A stretch of DNA of 64,000 bases from the NCBI RefSeq assembly GCF_041053055.1, contig NZ_CP163443.1, positions 992,001 to 1,056,000 on the forward strand, given 5' to 3'. Under the pieces are notes generated by a model. The model had not been told where the DNA came from. It saw only the letters and a list, made by a program, of their open reading frames with translations, and did not search any database. Numbering within the stretch: position 1 is the stretch's first letter; each line of letters begins with the position of its first letter. This DNA is from Streptomyces sp. R41 (GTDB taxonomy: Bacteria; Actinomycetota; Actinomycetes; Streptomycetales; Streptomycetaceae). A program made the position numbers and the translations under genes. This document shows positions 45,105-54,287 of the stretch, piece by piece.

Positions 45105-46768
45105 GGTGCCTCTTCCTGGTATGCCTGGCCGTCGGCGGCACGCCGGCGGAATCGCAGCAGCTGGTCGTAGGCGGCTACCGACGGCAGCGGCCTGGGGTCG
45201 GGCGGCAGCGCGGCCAGGCGCCGCTCGGTCAGCGAGGTCACCGTCGCCCCGCCATCCACCCGGCGCGGCGCAATGTCCTGGCTGGCCGACTGGTCGGCGC
45301 CCTGGTCGACCTCGCCCCACTTGCGGGCCTCCAGGGCGACCGCGTCGGCGGTCAGCGCGCCAGCCCGCAGCGCAGTCGCGATCCCGGCCACCACGTGCTC
45401 GTGGACCATGTGCCGGTGCAGCAGCAGGACGGAGATGAGCGCCCGGGTGCCCTCCGCGTCGCCGTGGGCGGTGCATGCGGCCTGCCACCAGGCGTCGTGG
45501 ACCGGGGTGAACTTGCCCGCCGAGCGGGCCTGGTCCAGCGCGGTCGCCCCGGGCAGCGCGCCGGGCTTGCGGACCAGCGCTTCCAGGTAGTGGTCCAGCT
45601 CCAGGCGGGAGCCGCCCTTGGCGATCAGCCGCTCGTGGCGGGCGACTTCCTTGTGCGCGTCGTAGACCACCAGCTCGGAGGCGTGCAGCACGACCCGCAC
45701 CATCCGGCCGATCAACCTGACCGGCACCGAGTAGTGGTTCGTGCGCACGCTGACCTGGCTGTAGCGATTCACCCGCAGCGAGGACACCAGCCCGGTCTCG
45801 AACTCCTCTTCCGGCAGCGCCACCAGCAGCGGGCGCTCGACGGCGAACATCTCACCGATGGTCAGCGCCCGCTGCATGATCCGGCGGGCGTCGTCCTCCT
45901 CATCCCAACGCTCCACCATCGCGTTCAGCTCGGCCAGCGAGGCGACTTTCGGGACGGGGACCAGGTGGTTTCTGCGGAACCAGCCGATCTGCCCCTCGAC
46001 GCCGCCCTTCTCATGGGCGCCCTCGATGCCGGGATTGCAGTAGAAACTGTTGATCGAGAAATGGGACCGGAACGCCGTCCAGCGGTCGCTTTCCACCCGG
46101 CCCCGGGTGTGGCCCAAAACCTGGCTAACCGCGGCGCGCAAGTTGTCGTAGCGGACCTTGCCGCGCGGCACGCCGCCCAGCACTTGAAGCGCGTGGACGT
46201 GGCCTTCCAGGAACGCTTCCTTCCCGCACGAAGCGAAGATCTTGTGCACGGCCTTCCCGCTGAACGAAAGGCGCAGCGAGAACAGGAACACCTTGGTGGA
46301 CACTCCGTCCAGGTGGATCCACACGTCCCCGAAGTCGACCTCCGCCTCGTCACCGGGGCGGTGGGTCTGCGGCACGAACGCCTGCGGCGGGCCGCGGCCC
46401 TCCTCCCTCCGGATCTCCGGACGGCGTCCGGCGATGCAGGCGCGGACCATCGAATACGTCACGCCCTGTGCGTCGTGCTCGTCGATCAGCCGGTCGAAGA
46501 CCCGCTTGACGGTGTGCCGCTGCTTGCGCGGCGCGTCCAGGTCATCCCGCAGGATCTCGTCGATCGTCGCCTTGAACGGATCCAGGCGCGAGATCCGGGG
46601 TGGAAGCTGCTTGCGCGGCGGCGGCGCCACCGACTCCAGCGCCATCGCGACCGTCCTGCGGCCCACCCCGTACTTGGCCGACAAAGCCCTGCTGGACAGC
46701 CCTTCGACCCGAGCGTCATGGCGTATCGCCGCGTACAACTCGACCTTCGAATAGGGCACTTGAGCCAC
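45101..46768 (-). CDS. istA: IS21 family transposase IstA
   Basis: 555 residues. It has an N-terminal HTH (VEGLSSRALSAKYGVGRRTV), then the RNase H-like core with DEAEVDFGDVWIHLDG, VRYDNLRAAVSQVLG and EGAHEKGGVEGQIGWFRRN supplying the D, D and E residues. A C-terminal region interacts with IstB. It reads toward the passenger genes through istB. It looks intact. Confidence 0.94.
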   Translation of the reverse strand: MAQVPYSKVELYAAIRHDARVEGLSSRALSAKYGVGRRTVAMALESVAPPPRKQLPPRISRLDPFKATIDEILRDDLDAPRKQRHTVKRVFDRLIDEHDAQGVTYSMVRACIAGRRPEIRREEGRGPPQAFVPQTHRPGDEAEVDFGDVWIHLDGVSTKVFLFSLRLSFSGKAVHKIFASCGKEAFLEGHVHALQVLGGVPRGKVRYDNLRAAVSQVLGHTRGRVESDRWTAFRSHFSINSFYCNPGIEGAHEKGGVEGQIGWFRRNHLVPVPKVASLAELNAMVERWDEEDDARRIMQRALTIGEMFAVERPLLVALPEEEFETGLVSSLRVNRYSQVSVRTNHYSVPVRLIGRMVRVVLHASELVVYDAHKEVARHERLIAKGGSRLELDHYLEALVRKPGALPGATALDQARSAGKFTPVHDAWWQAACTAHGDAEGTRALISVLLLHRHMVHEHVVAGIATALRAGALTADAVALEARKWGEVDQGADQSASQDIAPRRVDGGATVTSLTERRLAALPPDPRPLPSVAAYDQLLRFRRRAADGQAYQEEAP

Positions 46769-46815
46769 CCAGGGCTAGCTGATGCACTCCGATACTCTCA
46801 CCGCAAGGCCCCCAG

Positions 46816-46903
46816 TGGAGTCAGAACTCACCGACATCAACTGTCCGCCGACAGCACTGGAGTCAAAACCCACCCACCGCTGGCCTCAAAACTGACCTAC
46901 AAA
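46816..46903. repeat. Right terminal repeats of the IS21-type element
   Basis: Three inverted copies: 46816-46835 (TGGAGTCAGAACTCACC), 46858-46875 (TGGAGTCAAAACCCACC) and 46881-46903 (CAAAACTGACCTACAAA). Their complements match L1 and L2. Confidence 0.72.
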
Positions 46904-46981
46904 GCCACAGGGGATTTGCTGATGACGCAGACTGTTGGGGCTGATGGGATCCCCGATGCACGATGGGCTTCGGGCTCCGTC

Positions 46982-48898
46982 TCACAGCTGCGGGTCCGCG
47001 TGGTAGCGGATGAGGGCCAGGCGGCGCCGTTCGAAGTCGTCGGCCTGCTCGGTGATGTAGCCGGTGGAGATGGGCTTGTTGTACTGGGCGGTGATCCCGC
47101 GGGCAGCGCACTCCTGCGCAATGGCGTCCGGCGACAGTTGGTCGCTGCGCATCCGGTGCTCGGCCCAGACGTTGTAGACACGGGAGGGCAGGAAGTAGCG
47201 GCGCAGGGTGGACGGGCTGACCGGCTTTCCACCGCGGCCATGCATGCCCTTCTGCACGAGGTAGGCGGACAGTTGCTCGGCGGTGGGTTCGTCGCCGTGC
47301 TGTGTCAGGTAGTCCATCCACGCGAGGTAGTACCGGTCGACGACGGTGAGGTCGCTTCCCTCGGCAGGGCTCTGCGGCGGCGGTTGCTCTTCGATGGCAG
47401 CGTTCACCCGCAGGGCTCGCTTCTCCTTGGCTGCGTGCGCTCCTGCGTCGGCGGGCACCGATTCAGGATCCCCCTCTGATGGGCGAGGCTCATCAGCGGT
47501 CTGCTCGCGGGGATCTGCAATCGCCTCGTCGACTGGCAGTTCAGCGTCGCCGAACTCACGCTCCTGGAAGCTCGCGACGAAGGCCGCCAGCTCCTCGCCC
47601 GTGAAGGGCCGGCCATCGGCGCCCGCGACGCCGTCCCGCTCGTACACATACGCAGCAAGGACGCCGGCATCGGGATAGGCCCCGTACTGCTGCGCGTACG
47701 TGAGCCAGGCGTTGTAGAAGTAGTCGTCCCACGACAGTTCATCGACCGCCTGCTGCGGATCACCGGAGTCGGTCCCGGCTTCGATCGGCAGGCCGTAGCG
47801 CTGCTTCAGGACCCGGAGCAGCGGCTGCAGTTGTTCATCGGAGAGCGGGCCGCCGGCTGCGGTGGAGATGCCGTACTCGTCTTGGAGCCAGAAGGCGAAC
47901 TGAGCGGGCGTGGGCTCGGACTCGAAGTTGGCGAGCCAGGACTGGTAGGCGTCGGCAAGCCGCCCGACGCTCCGCTCGTCCGCCCCCTCCGGGCCGTGAG
48001 ACTTGTCCAGTTCTGCGAGCGGGTCCTGCCGCACGGGGTGCGGCTCGGCGCTCCCCGGCTGCGCCAGTTCCCTCTCCTGGTCCGCGGTGGCCCGTACGGG
48101 GCTCTGCCTCTGGGCCGCAACCGGGGGCCGCTCGACGGTGAACTGGATCGGTGGCTCGTCGATGCCGGCGGCGGCCAGGCCGGCGGGCGCTGTCTCGGCG
48201 AGGGGGACGCCGTAGCGGGCGAGCCGCAGCGGCATCATGGCCTCGACCGGGGCCTTGCGCCGCCAGGCGCGGCCGAAGCGGGAGCGCAGGCGGGCCTGGT
48301 AGACGAGGCGCTCCTGCTCCAGCTTGATGACCTGCTCGTAGGAGCGCAGTTCCCACAGCTTCATGCGGCGCCACAACAAGAAGGTGGGGAGGGGGGAGAG
48401 CAGCCAGCGGGTGAGGCGGACGCCCTCCATGTGCTTGTCGGCGGTGATGTCCGCGATGCGGCCGATCGCGTGCCGGGCCGCCTCGACGGTCACGACGAAG
48501 AGGATCGGGATGACGGCGTGCATGCCGGTGCCCAGCGGGTCCGGCCAGGCCGCCGCGCCGTTGAACGCGATCGTCGCCGCCGTCAGCAGCCAAGCCGTCT
48601 GACGCAGGAGCGGGAAGGGAATCCTGATCCAGGTCAGGAGCAGGTCCAGGGCGAGCAGGACGCAGATGCCCGCGTCGATGCCGATCGGGAAGACGTAGGC
48701 GAAGTTCCCGAAGCCCTTCTTGACGGCAAGTTGGCGGACGGCGGCGTACGAGCCCGTGAAGCCGATACCGGCGATGATGACCGCACCGGTGACGACCACG
48801 CCGATGAGAATCCGGTGTGTCCGAGTCAGCAGGATCCGGTCTCCCCGAGCCGGGCGGGGTATTTCGCCGCTCCCCGTACTCACGTCCCACTCCCCCAT
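46982..48898 (-). CDS. DUF2637 membrane protein (SpdB-like) with three C-terminal repeats
   Basis: 638 residues. The N-terminal ~170 residues hold four hydrophobic segments (ILIGVVVTGAVIIAGIGF, AYVFPIGIDAGICVLLALDL, TAWLLTAATIAFNGAAAW, VIPILFVVTVEAARHAIG), the DUF2637 domain of Streptomyces spread/transfer proteins. The C-terminal half has three related units of ~60 residues: WLANFESEPTPAQFAFWL, WLTYAQQYGAYPDAGVLAAY and WMDYLTQHGDEPTAEQLSAY, each followed by a GxPxS-type turn. A role in conjugative spread of an integrative element or plasmid is likely. Confidence 0.82.
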   Translation of the reverse strand: MGEWDVSTGSGEIPRPARGDRILLTRTHRILIGVVVTGAVIIAGIGFTGSYAAVRQLAVKKGFGNFAYVFPIGIDAGICVLLALDLLLTWIRIPFPLLRQTAWLLTAATIAFNGAAAWPDPLGTGMHAVIPILFVVTVEAARHAIGRIADITADKHMEGVRLTRWLLSPLPTFLLWRRMKLWELRSYEQVIKLEQERLVYQARLRSRFGRAWRRKAPVEAMMPLRLARYGVPLAETAPAGLAAAGIDEPPIQFTVERPPVAAQRQSPVRATADQERELAQPGSAEPHPVRQDPLAELDKSHGPEGADERSVGRLADAYQSWLANFESEPTPAQFAFWLQDEYGISTAAGGPLSDEQLQPLLRVLKQRYGLPIEAGTDSGDPQQAVDELSWDDYFYNAWLTYAQQYGAYPDAGVLAAYVYERDGVAGADGRPFTGEELAAFVASFQEREFGDAELPVDEAIADPREQTADEPRPSEGDPESVPADAGAHAAKEKRALRVNAAIEEQPPPQSPAEGSDLTVVDRYYLAWMDYLTQHGDEPTAEQLSAYLVQKGMHGRGGKPVSPSTLRRYFLPSRVYNVWAEHRMRSDQLSPDAIAQECAARGITAQYNKPISTGYITEQADDFERRRLALIRYHADPQL

Positions 48899-49408
48899 CT
48901 GAGCCTCACAACTGAGCAGATCTCACACTCCCACGATGCGCCGCAGGTTGTGACTCTTCGGGTCCGCTTGTCGTGGATCGTCGACGAAAAGTGATCACTT
49001 GCGTGCTTGATGCGCACCAGTGTCAGCTGCGGGAGCTCACCCTCTTTACGCCGTAACTGGGTCGCCCAGATGTGCGCGACCGCGACCACCGACCGCGCCA
49101 CCGGGGACCCGGGCCAGCCCGGTGTACGGATCCGCCTGTATGCCGACCTCCGGCAGGCTCTCCCCCTCGACCCGCCACGGCCGTAACTGAGTCCTCCAGC
49201 ACGCAGTGAGGCCTGCTCCGCCACCACGGGGGGAGTGACGGACCAGGCCTGCGTCCACGGTGCCACACCCACCCTTAACGCGCTCGCCCTCTGGGGAAGT
49301 CGGCGCAGGTGCGGCTCCGTGACAGGAACAGGATCGGGATGGCGTCCCGCCAAGTGGTGTAGCGGGACATGACCCTTCTTGGGTGGACGTGGCTACCTGA
49401 AGGCGCCG
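48899..49408. other. Leader region of the DUF2637 gene, no gene seen
   Basis: About 510 bases without a supported gene. A block near 48920-49020 and TCCACGGTGCCAC near 49254 resemble motifs seen elsewhere (29045). Probably regulatory leader sequence. Confidence 0.4.
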
Positions 49409-50044
49409 TCAGGTGAACGCGGCTGCCGGCAGCTCTGCCTCCGTCTTCTCCCACGGGAGGTAGATGCCAAGCTCGCCCTCCAGGAACCGCAGGAACGCGA
49501 CGTCGCCCACCTCGTTACCGCTGTGAACGAAGCCAAGCGCCACTTCGGCTGGGGCGCCGTTCGTAAGGTGCGGCTGGCCGGGCTCGAAGGACGTCACCGG
49601 CTCGCCGTGGAGGGCGTAGTCGACGCGGCTGAAGCCCTTCGCGTTGCGATGGATGCAAAACGCCCGCCCGCGCTGGGACAGCGCCGCCAGGTAGGTCCCC
49701 GTATGGCAGTGGAATTCCTCCAGCGCATACGCCCAGCCCGCCACCGAGCCCGCTCGGACGATGGTGTCCGGCGGGGCGGGCAGAAAACCCCCGTTCGTCA
49801 GCCGGGCAATCGCCGCTTCGTCTTCCCAGTCCAGGAAGTCGAGGTCACTGATGTGGTCCTCCTCATCCCTGAGCAGCAGCTCGTGTGCCGCGGAGCGGGT
49901 CAGCGGGACAATGTGACGCTCCTCGGCGCCGACGCTGCGCAGCAGCTCGTACGGCGAGAGACCCTCGCTGAGTGTGAGCGTGAAGCTGATGTTGTAGACA
50001 TTGGCTATCCAGCGCAGCCCGTTCTCCGTACATCTCCGGTTCAT
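49409..50044 (-). CDS. DUF6461 domain-containing protein
   Basis: 211 residues: FTLTLSEGLSPYELLRSVGA, GWAYALEEFHCHTGTYLAAL, FCIHRNAKGFSRVDYALHGE, VTSFEPGQPHLTNGAPAEVA. The LSxGLSPxELLRxLGA opening and the EPGQP loop are those of DUF6461, a family widespread in actinomycetes and often near polymorphic-toxin or immunity genes. ATG 50044 has GGGAGGG upstream. The function is unknown. Confidence 0.75.
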   Translation of the reverse strand: MNRRCTENGLRWIANVYNISFTLTLSEGLSPYELLRSVGAEERHIVPLTRSAAHELLLRDEEDHISDLDFLDWEDEAAIARLTNGGFLPAPPDTIVRAGSVAGWAYALEEFHCHTGTYLAALSQRGRAFCIHRNAKGFSRVDYALHGEPVTSFEPGQPHLTNGAPAEVALGFVHSGNEVGDVAFLRFLEGELGIYLPWEKTEAELPAAAFT

Positions 50045-50510
50045 CAAGCGGCCCTCCCTGCATGGTGGTCCGCCGCGATGGCAGCCCCCGCGAGCAGAAC
50101 CTAACGCTCGGCGCTCACACCCACTGGCGGTAGGCCGGTCGCCCACACCACTTGGTGGGACACGACCAGGATCGGTGCGGGGCCGCATGCGGGCCCACAG
50201 CAGGGCAAGCACGGCGGCCGCGTTCGCGCGGGATCGGTCCCAGACGGCGAAGTAGTCGGTATGTAGCTGGTCGAACTCCTCATCTCGGCCGGGCTCGACG
50301 CGGATGCCGCGGCCGCGGCCGAACACGAGGTTGATCTGCCGGTTCTGCTCCAGGCTCAGGCCTCGGAGGGGTGGCACCGGCTGGACTTGGTGGTCTACCA
50401 CCATGACCGGCCCGTGGCTCGCCAACAGTGACGAACCCGGCCGGTAAGAGCAGCAACTGCGCAACGAGCAACACGCCGACCCCGCAGCCGCGGAGGCCTG
50501 GCAACCGAGG
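50045..50510. other. Intergenic with a possible broken frame
   Basis: The minus strand shows a short protein-like run (DEEFDQLHTDYFAVWDRSRA) continuous with the DUF6461 frame, but it has no start or family. Treated as a fragment. Confidence 0.3.
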
Positions 50511-51770
50511 TCAGGCGATGGAGTGAAGGAATGCTTTGGCAGCAGCCAATTTGCCTTTGTAAGCATGCGGCAGCCGTCCATGCAGCGCTTCGAAGAGCTG
50601 AACCGCTTCCCGCGCAGCATCAATGGCTTTCACCCGTTGTCCCACCCCCTGCTGTTGCACGCCAATGTTGTACAGGGCGGCGGCGAGGTCGGGAGTGTGG
50701 ACGTTTCCTTCCACTTCAACCAATTTGCGGTATAGATGAAGTGCCTCCGCAGCAGCCTCTAAGCCTTCCATCCGTCGTCCTGCCTCGTGCAGCATGGCTC
50801 CGAGAACGAGCAGGGCACGGGCGAGATCGGTGGTGTATTGAAGCCCCCGCACCAGTCCCCGCCACAGTTCAACGGACTCTTGGATGGCTTCCAGCCCCTC
50901 CGCCGGCCGCCCTACAGCATCCAACAGCACCCCGAGGGTGTGCGAGACGGCAGCAAGTTTTGAGGCATGGCCCTTCTGCCCGATAACCCCCCGCAGCAGG
51001 GATGCAGACTCCTGGACGACTTGCAGTGCTTCCGCCGACCGACCTGCCTCACCTAGGTCCGTACCGAAGCTGTGCAAGACGCTGGCGAGACCGATGATGT
51101 GGGCGTCCGGGGCCACCTCCACCAGCCCTCGCCACAGCTCAACCGACTCCCGGGTGGCCTCAAGCGAATCGTCCCACCTCCCCAGCGCAGGCAGCCGCAT
51201 TGCGAGCTTGTGTAGAGCGTCGGCAAGACCGATGGTGTGGGCGTCTGGGGCCACTCTCACCAAGTCCCGCCATAGGTCCACCGACTCCTGGGCAGCTTCC
51301 AGTGCTACCTCCCACTGCCCCACCGCAGCCCTCTGCTCTCCGAGCTCGCGTAAGGCGTCGGCAAGACCGGCGGTATGGGCGTCCGGGGCCACTTCCACCA
51401 ACCCCCGCCATAACGCAACCGACTCCTGCACAGCTTCCATCCCCTTCGTCGGCAGCCCCATTGCAGCCTGCCGCTTCGCGAGCTCGCGAAGCGCTTCGGC
51501 AAGACCGGCGGTATGGGCGTCCGGGGCCACCTCCACCAAGCCGCGCCACAACGCAACCGACTCCTGAAGGGCCTTCAGCGCTTCCAGGGATCCCGACCAC
51601 GATCCCGATCCCTGGGCAGCCAGCTGCTTCGCTAACACGTGGAGAGCGTCGGCAAGACCGTCGCTGTGGACATCCGGGGCCACCGCCGCGGTGCTGGCCG
51701 CGGCCCGTCTGGTGTGCTGAGGATCGCCGCCGCCCTCGACCAGCGCGTCTCCGTCCTCGTCGACTGAGCC
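50511..51770 (-). pseudogene. Tetratricopeptide-repeat protein, N-terminus missing
   Basis: About ten helical repeats of 40-48 residues, each containing ESVALWRGLVEVAPDAH or a variant and AEALRELAKRQAAMG. The frame is open back to ~51770 without a proper start and meets the end of the methyltransferase gene. In Streptomyces such tails end large proteins with N-terminal NTPase or CHAT-type domains, which are absent here. A GTG at 51683 could restart translation to give 390 residues. Confidence 0.75.
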
Positions 51771-51772
51771 CG

Positions 51773-52426
51773 TTACGCCTCGGCGCGCACCAGCAGCGTG
51801 CCGATGTGCCCCGGCTTCGGTGCGTCGATGATGCGCGCCTCCGCGCTAGTGAATCCGGCAGAGAGCAGCAGGCGCTCCCACACCGCGGGGCGGTAGCTGT
51901 AGCGATAGGTGAACATGGCCTTGCCCGCGAAGCCGCCCTTGTACATGCCCTGCGGACCGTACGCGCCCGGGATCGCGGGCGGCTGGGAGAATACGAAGAC
52001 ACCACCCGACGCCAAGTGCTCGCGCACGAGCGGGAACAGCCGGGACGGGTCGGTGAACCAGACCGCACCGAAGATCGAGTACACCGCGTCGTACCGGGCG
52101 CCGTCGGCGGTGAGCCAGTCGAGGACCTCGCCCTGCTCGATGCGCACACCGAGCGGCGCCCACCGCTCGCCCGCGAGTTCCGTCATGCGCGGCGACAGGT
52201 CGACACCGGCCGCCTTCACCCCCTCCTGCGCGAGGTGGGCGAGGGCGCGGCCGGTGCCGCAGCCGATCTCCAGCACCGATTCCGGGGTGCCAAGGAGTTC
52301 AGGGCCGGGGCCGTGGCCGGCGTACTGCGTCCAGCAGAACGAGGGCTCGGCGTCCGCGTCGAACGCGCTTTTGGCGTAGGTGTCCCACAGTTCGGTCTCG
52401 GCGGGGATGTCGTGGGGTACGGGCAC
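51773..52426 (-). CDS. Class I SAM-dependent methyltransferase
   Basis: 217 residues. Motif I is VLEIGCGTGRALAHLA (near residue 51), followed by AAGVDLSPRM, YDAVYSIFGAVWFTDP and LVREHLASGGVFVFSQP. The insert AYGPQGMYKGGFAGKAMFTY would shape the substrate pocket. GTG 52426 has AGAGGA upstream. It is the last gene of a minus-strand run that starts with an XRE regulator, so it may modify a small molecule or peptide made by that operon. Confidence 0.87.
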   Translation of the reverse strand: MPVPHDIPAETELWDTYAKSAFDADAEPSFCWTQYAGHGPGPELLGTPESVLEIGCGTGRALAHLAQEGVKAAGVDLSPRMTELAGERWAPLGVRIEQGEVLDWLTADGARYDAVYSIFGAVWFTDPSRLFPLVREHLASGGVFVFSQPPAIPGAYGPQGMYKGGFAGKAMFTYRYSYRPAVWERLLLSAGFTSAEARIIDAPKPGHIGTLLVRAEA

Positions 52427-52501
52427 AGTTGTTCCTCTGGTCGTCGGGATGCGGGAGCCCCCGCCCTCGGGAGCCGTGAGGACGGGGGCGACTGTAGCGG
52501 C

Positions 52502-53002
52502 TCAGTGGCTGTCGGGGACCTTGTCGTCGCAAGGTGAGCAGTCCGCGCCGTCGATGGCCCATAGCTCTTCGTCGATGGCCCATCCCTGGCTCTTGAGGAA
52601 GTCGCCGGTGCGCAGGCACAGGCCGTCGCTGCGGCGCTCGATGAACGGTGCGTGATGCTTGAACCGGCCGCCGTTGTAGAGGCGGCAGATGCCCCACCAG
52701 ACAGGTGTGTCGAGGATCAGCTGGTGGACGCCGATGTCGACGAGCTTGCCGACGCCGAGGTGCACGTCCGGGTTTTCGATTGAACCCATGACGTACATCA
52801 CGCCGTTGGAGAGGATCCGTTCGGCCATGTCGCGGACCATGGTGTGGTCGCGCAGAAGCAGCGCGATTTCGCGGTCCCAGATGCTCATGGCGGAGTCGAA
52901 GACGTTCACGGTCAGCTCGGTGATGTGCGGGGCGACCGCGTTGAGGAGTTCCTTCGGGTCCCGTGTACCAGTGCGGGCGGGTTGTTCGAGGGTGACGGTC
53001 AT
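52502..53002 (-). CDS. Conserved hypothetical protein in the XRE operon
   Basis: 166 residues: ELLNAVAPHITELTVNVFDS, IALLLRDHTMVRDMAERILS, NGVMYVMGSIENPDVHLGVG, WWGICRLYNGGRFKHHAPFI, ending with Cys pair CSPC. It has no signal peptide. AGAAGGGAAC precedes the ATG. I do not recognise a named family. The HH and CxxC residues could bind metal. Confidence 0.65.
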   Translation of the reverse strand: MTVTLEQPARTGTRDPKELLNAVAPHITELTVNVFDSAMSIWDREIALLLRDHTMVRDMAERILSNGVMYVMGSIENPDVHLGVGKLVDIGVHQLILDTPVWWGICRLYNGGRFKHHAPFIERRSDGLCLRTGDFLKSQGWAIDEELWAIDGADCSPCDDKVPDSH

Positions 53003-53214
53003 GGACGTTCCCTTCTGGGGTGTCGTGCCGTGCCTTGCGGAGGAGCCGCCCCGGGGCTCGACCTGTCCAGGGTTGGGGCCCGGGGCGGCGCTTGGCACCC
53101 GTCCCGCCGGAGTCCTTCCGGGACCTCCGACGGGACGGGCATCTGTGGGTGCGGCCCTGACCCGGACGGCCGCCTTAGGGCCCCTGTTGCCGGGGCGGGC
53201 AGGGTGCGCGGTCG

Positions 53215-53706
53215 TCAGTGACGGCGCACCGTGTTGGCGCAACTGCTGTGAATCTGGCCAGCTGTGGCTGCGCCTCCGGACTGGCTGACGTTGTCGTAGG
53301 GCTGCGAGTCCTCGCCCTGCCTGATCGGCTTGTCGCAGGTCAGGCACATCGTGACGCCGGTCAGCGCCTCGTAGTGGTCACACAGGGCAGCGAGCGAGCG
53401 GCTCAGCTTCCGGGCGTATGCGAGGGCTCCGTGTGCGCCGGGGCCAGGTGTGGCGCGAAGCTTTCCTCGGGCCTCACCGATGCAGGCGAGCGCGCAGTAC
53501 CGGGGGATGTCGTCTTTGGGCTGCTTGAGCGCAGCGACCTCGACCTCGGGGATGAGGAGCTCCATGTGTCCGCGCAGGGTGTGCGTGAGTGCGCCCACGC
53601 CCTGGACGGTGGTCGCGTCCTCGTCGGGCGGCAGAAGAAGAGCGATGGTCTGGCGCATGGTGGCCAAGTCCACGGGACTGGCACCAGGCACTGCGACGGC
53701 CTTCAC
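53215..53706 (-). CDS. DUF6415 family protein
   Basis: 163 residues: LRGHMELLIPEVEVAALKQP, KDDIPRYCALACIGEARGKL, HGALAYARKLSRSLAALCDH, YEALTGVTMCLTCDKPIRQG. The KDDxPRYCALACIGEA block identifies DUF6415, annotated in Streptomyces as linked to natural product biosynthesis. The GTG start overlaps the previous stop (GTGA), so it is coupled to the gene at 53703-53909. Confidence 0.78.
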   Translation of the reverse strand: MKAVAVPGASPVDLATMRQTIALLLPPDEDATTVQGVGALTHTLRGHMELLIPEVEVAALKQPKDDIPRYCALACIGEARGKLRATPGPGAHGALAYARKLSRSLAALCDHYEALTGVTMCLTCDKPIRQGEDSQPYDNVSQSGGAATAGQIHSSCANTVRRH

Positions 53707-53909
53707 CGGATTCCACCTGCCTGCCCGTGAAGCGGGCAGGCGCAGTCCGGGAACCTCGTGTTCATCCCTTCCTGCTCAGGCATGTAGTCACGGGGCACGC
53801 TCACCGTGGCGCGCGGCGGGCTGACGATACCCTCGCGGGTGACCGTGTAGACCGAGATCGTCATCTTTGCGCCCTGTGGGCGCGGGTGATGCCGGGCTGT
53901 ACCGTTCAT
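53703..53909 (-). CDS. Small hypothetical protein in the XRE operon
   Basis: 68 residues ending YTVTREGIVSPPRATVSVPR, MNTRFPDCACPLHGQ. The ATG at 53909 overlaps the stop of the preceding gene (ATGA) and has GGGAG upstream; an ATG at 53864 is an alternative. The CACPLH pair could bind metal. Confidence 0.6.
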   Translation of the reverse strand: MNGTARHHPRPQGAKMTISVYTVTREGIVSPPRATVSVPRDYMPEQEGMNTRFPDCACPLHGQAGGIR

Positions 53910-54205
53910 CGCGTCGACGCTCCCTCGCTGGTTTGAGCGTTGGCCATGCCCCGGGGCCGTTCGCGCGGCTCGCGGGGACTGATGCTTTCCGCCGGGTGCG
54001 CAGGCGCCCTGCCAGGGCGGCAGCCGCAGGTGACGATGAGCCACTCGCGGCTGCTGCCGCGGACGACCACCACGCCGGCAGCGCGCAGGGGCAGGTTGAC
54101 GGCACCGCAGTAGAAGCACGCCTCGCCGTGAAGGCGGACGATGCTCACTGAGGGGTCGACGACCGCCCGAGCGAGCGGGAGTGCATCAGGCATCCCCATT
54201 CCCAT
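53906..54205 (-). CDS. Small Cys-rich conserved hypothetical protein
   Basis: 99 residues: PDALPLARAVVDPSVSIVRL, HGEACFYCGAVNLPLRAAGV, VVVRGSSREWLIVTCGC. CFYCGAV with TCGC suggests a zinc knuckle. This is a recurrent Streptomyces protein found beside XRE regulators. The ATG at 54205 has AGGAA upstream; 54193 is an alternative. Confidence 0.65.
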   Translation of the reverse strand: MGMGMPDALPLARAVVDPSVSIVRLHGEACFYCGAVNLPLRAAGVVVVRGSSREWLIVTCGCRPGRAPAHPAESISPREPRERPRGMANAQTSEGASTR

Positions 54206-54287
54206 CTGCCGATTCCTGCGCGTGGGACAGATGGTGGGGGCATGGAGGAGCCACAAGTACCCCGGCGAGGGGTAGTTGGGGTACAGG

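Larger units (their letters stand above)
41838..46909 (-). mobile_element. IS21-type transposon with two passenger genes
   Basis: The right end (46909 inward) reads TGTGGCTTTGTAGGTCAG and has three related repeats. The left end has two 24-bp direct repeats (41847-41870 and 41892-41915), each starting TTGTAGGT and ending TGACTCCACC. Multiple terminal repeats of this kind are normal for IS21. Between istB (ends 44301) and the left repeats lie an ECF sigma gene and an oxidoreductase gene; no IS21-like end is found next to istB itself. No target duplication was recognised, so a chimera of two elements is an alternative. Confidence 0.6.

Noticed and set aside
41838..46909. Target duplication for the IS21-type element
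   Set aside because: Left flank GTGACGGT and right flank GGGGATTT do not match. Shifting the ends by a few bases did not help.
45041..47479. 812-residue plus-strand frame
   Set aside because: It is antisense to istA and its right flank. istA has a full DDE core, so the long frame is a GC shadow.
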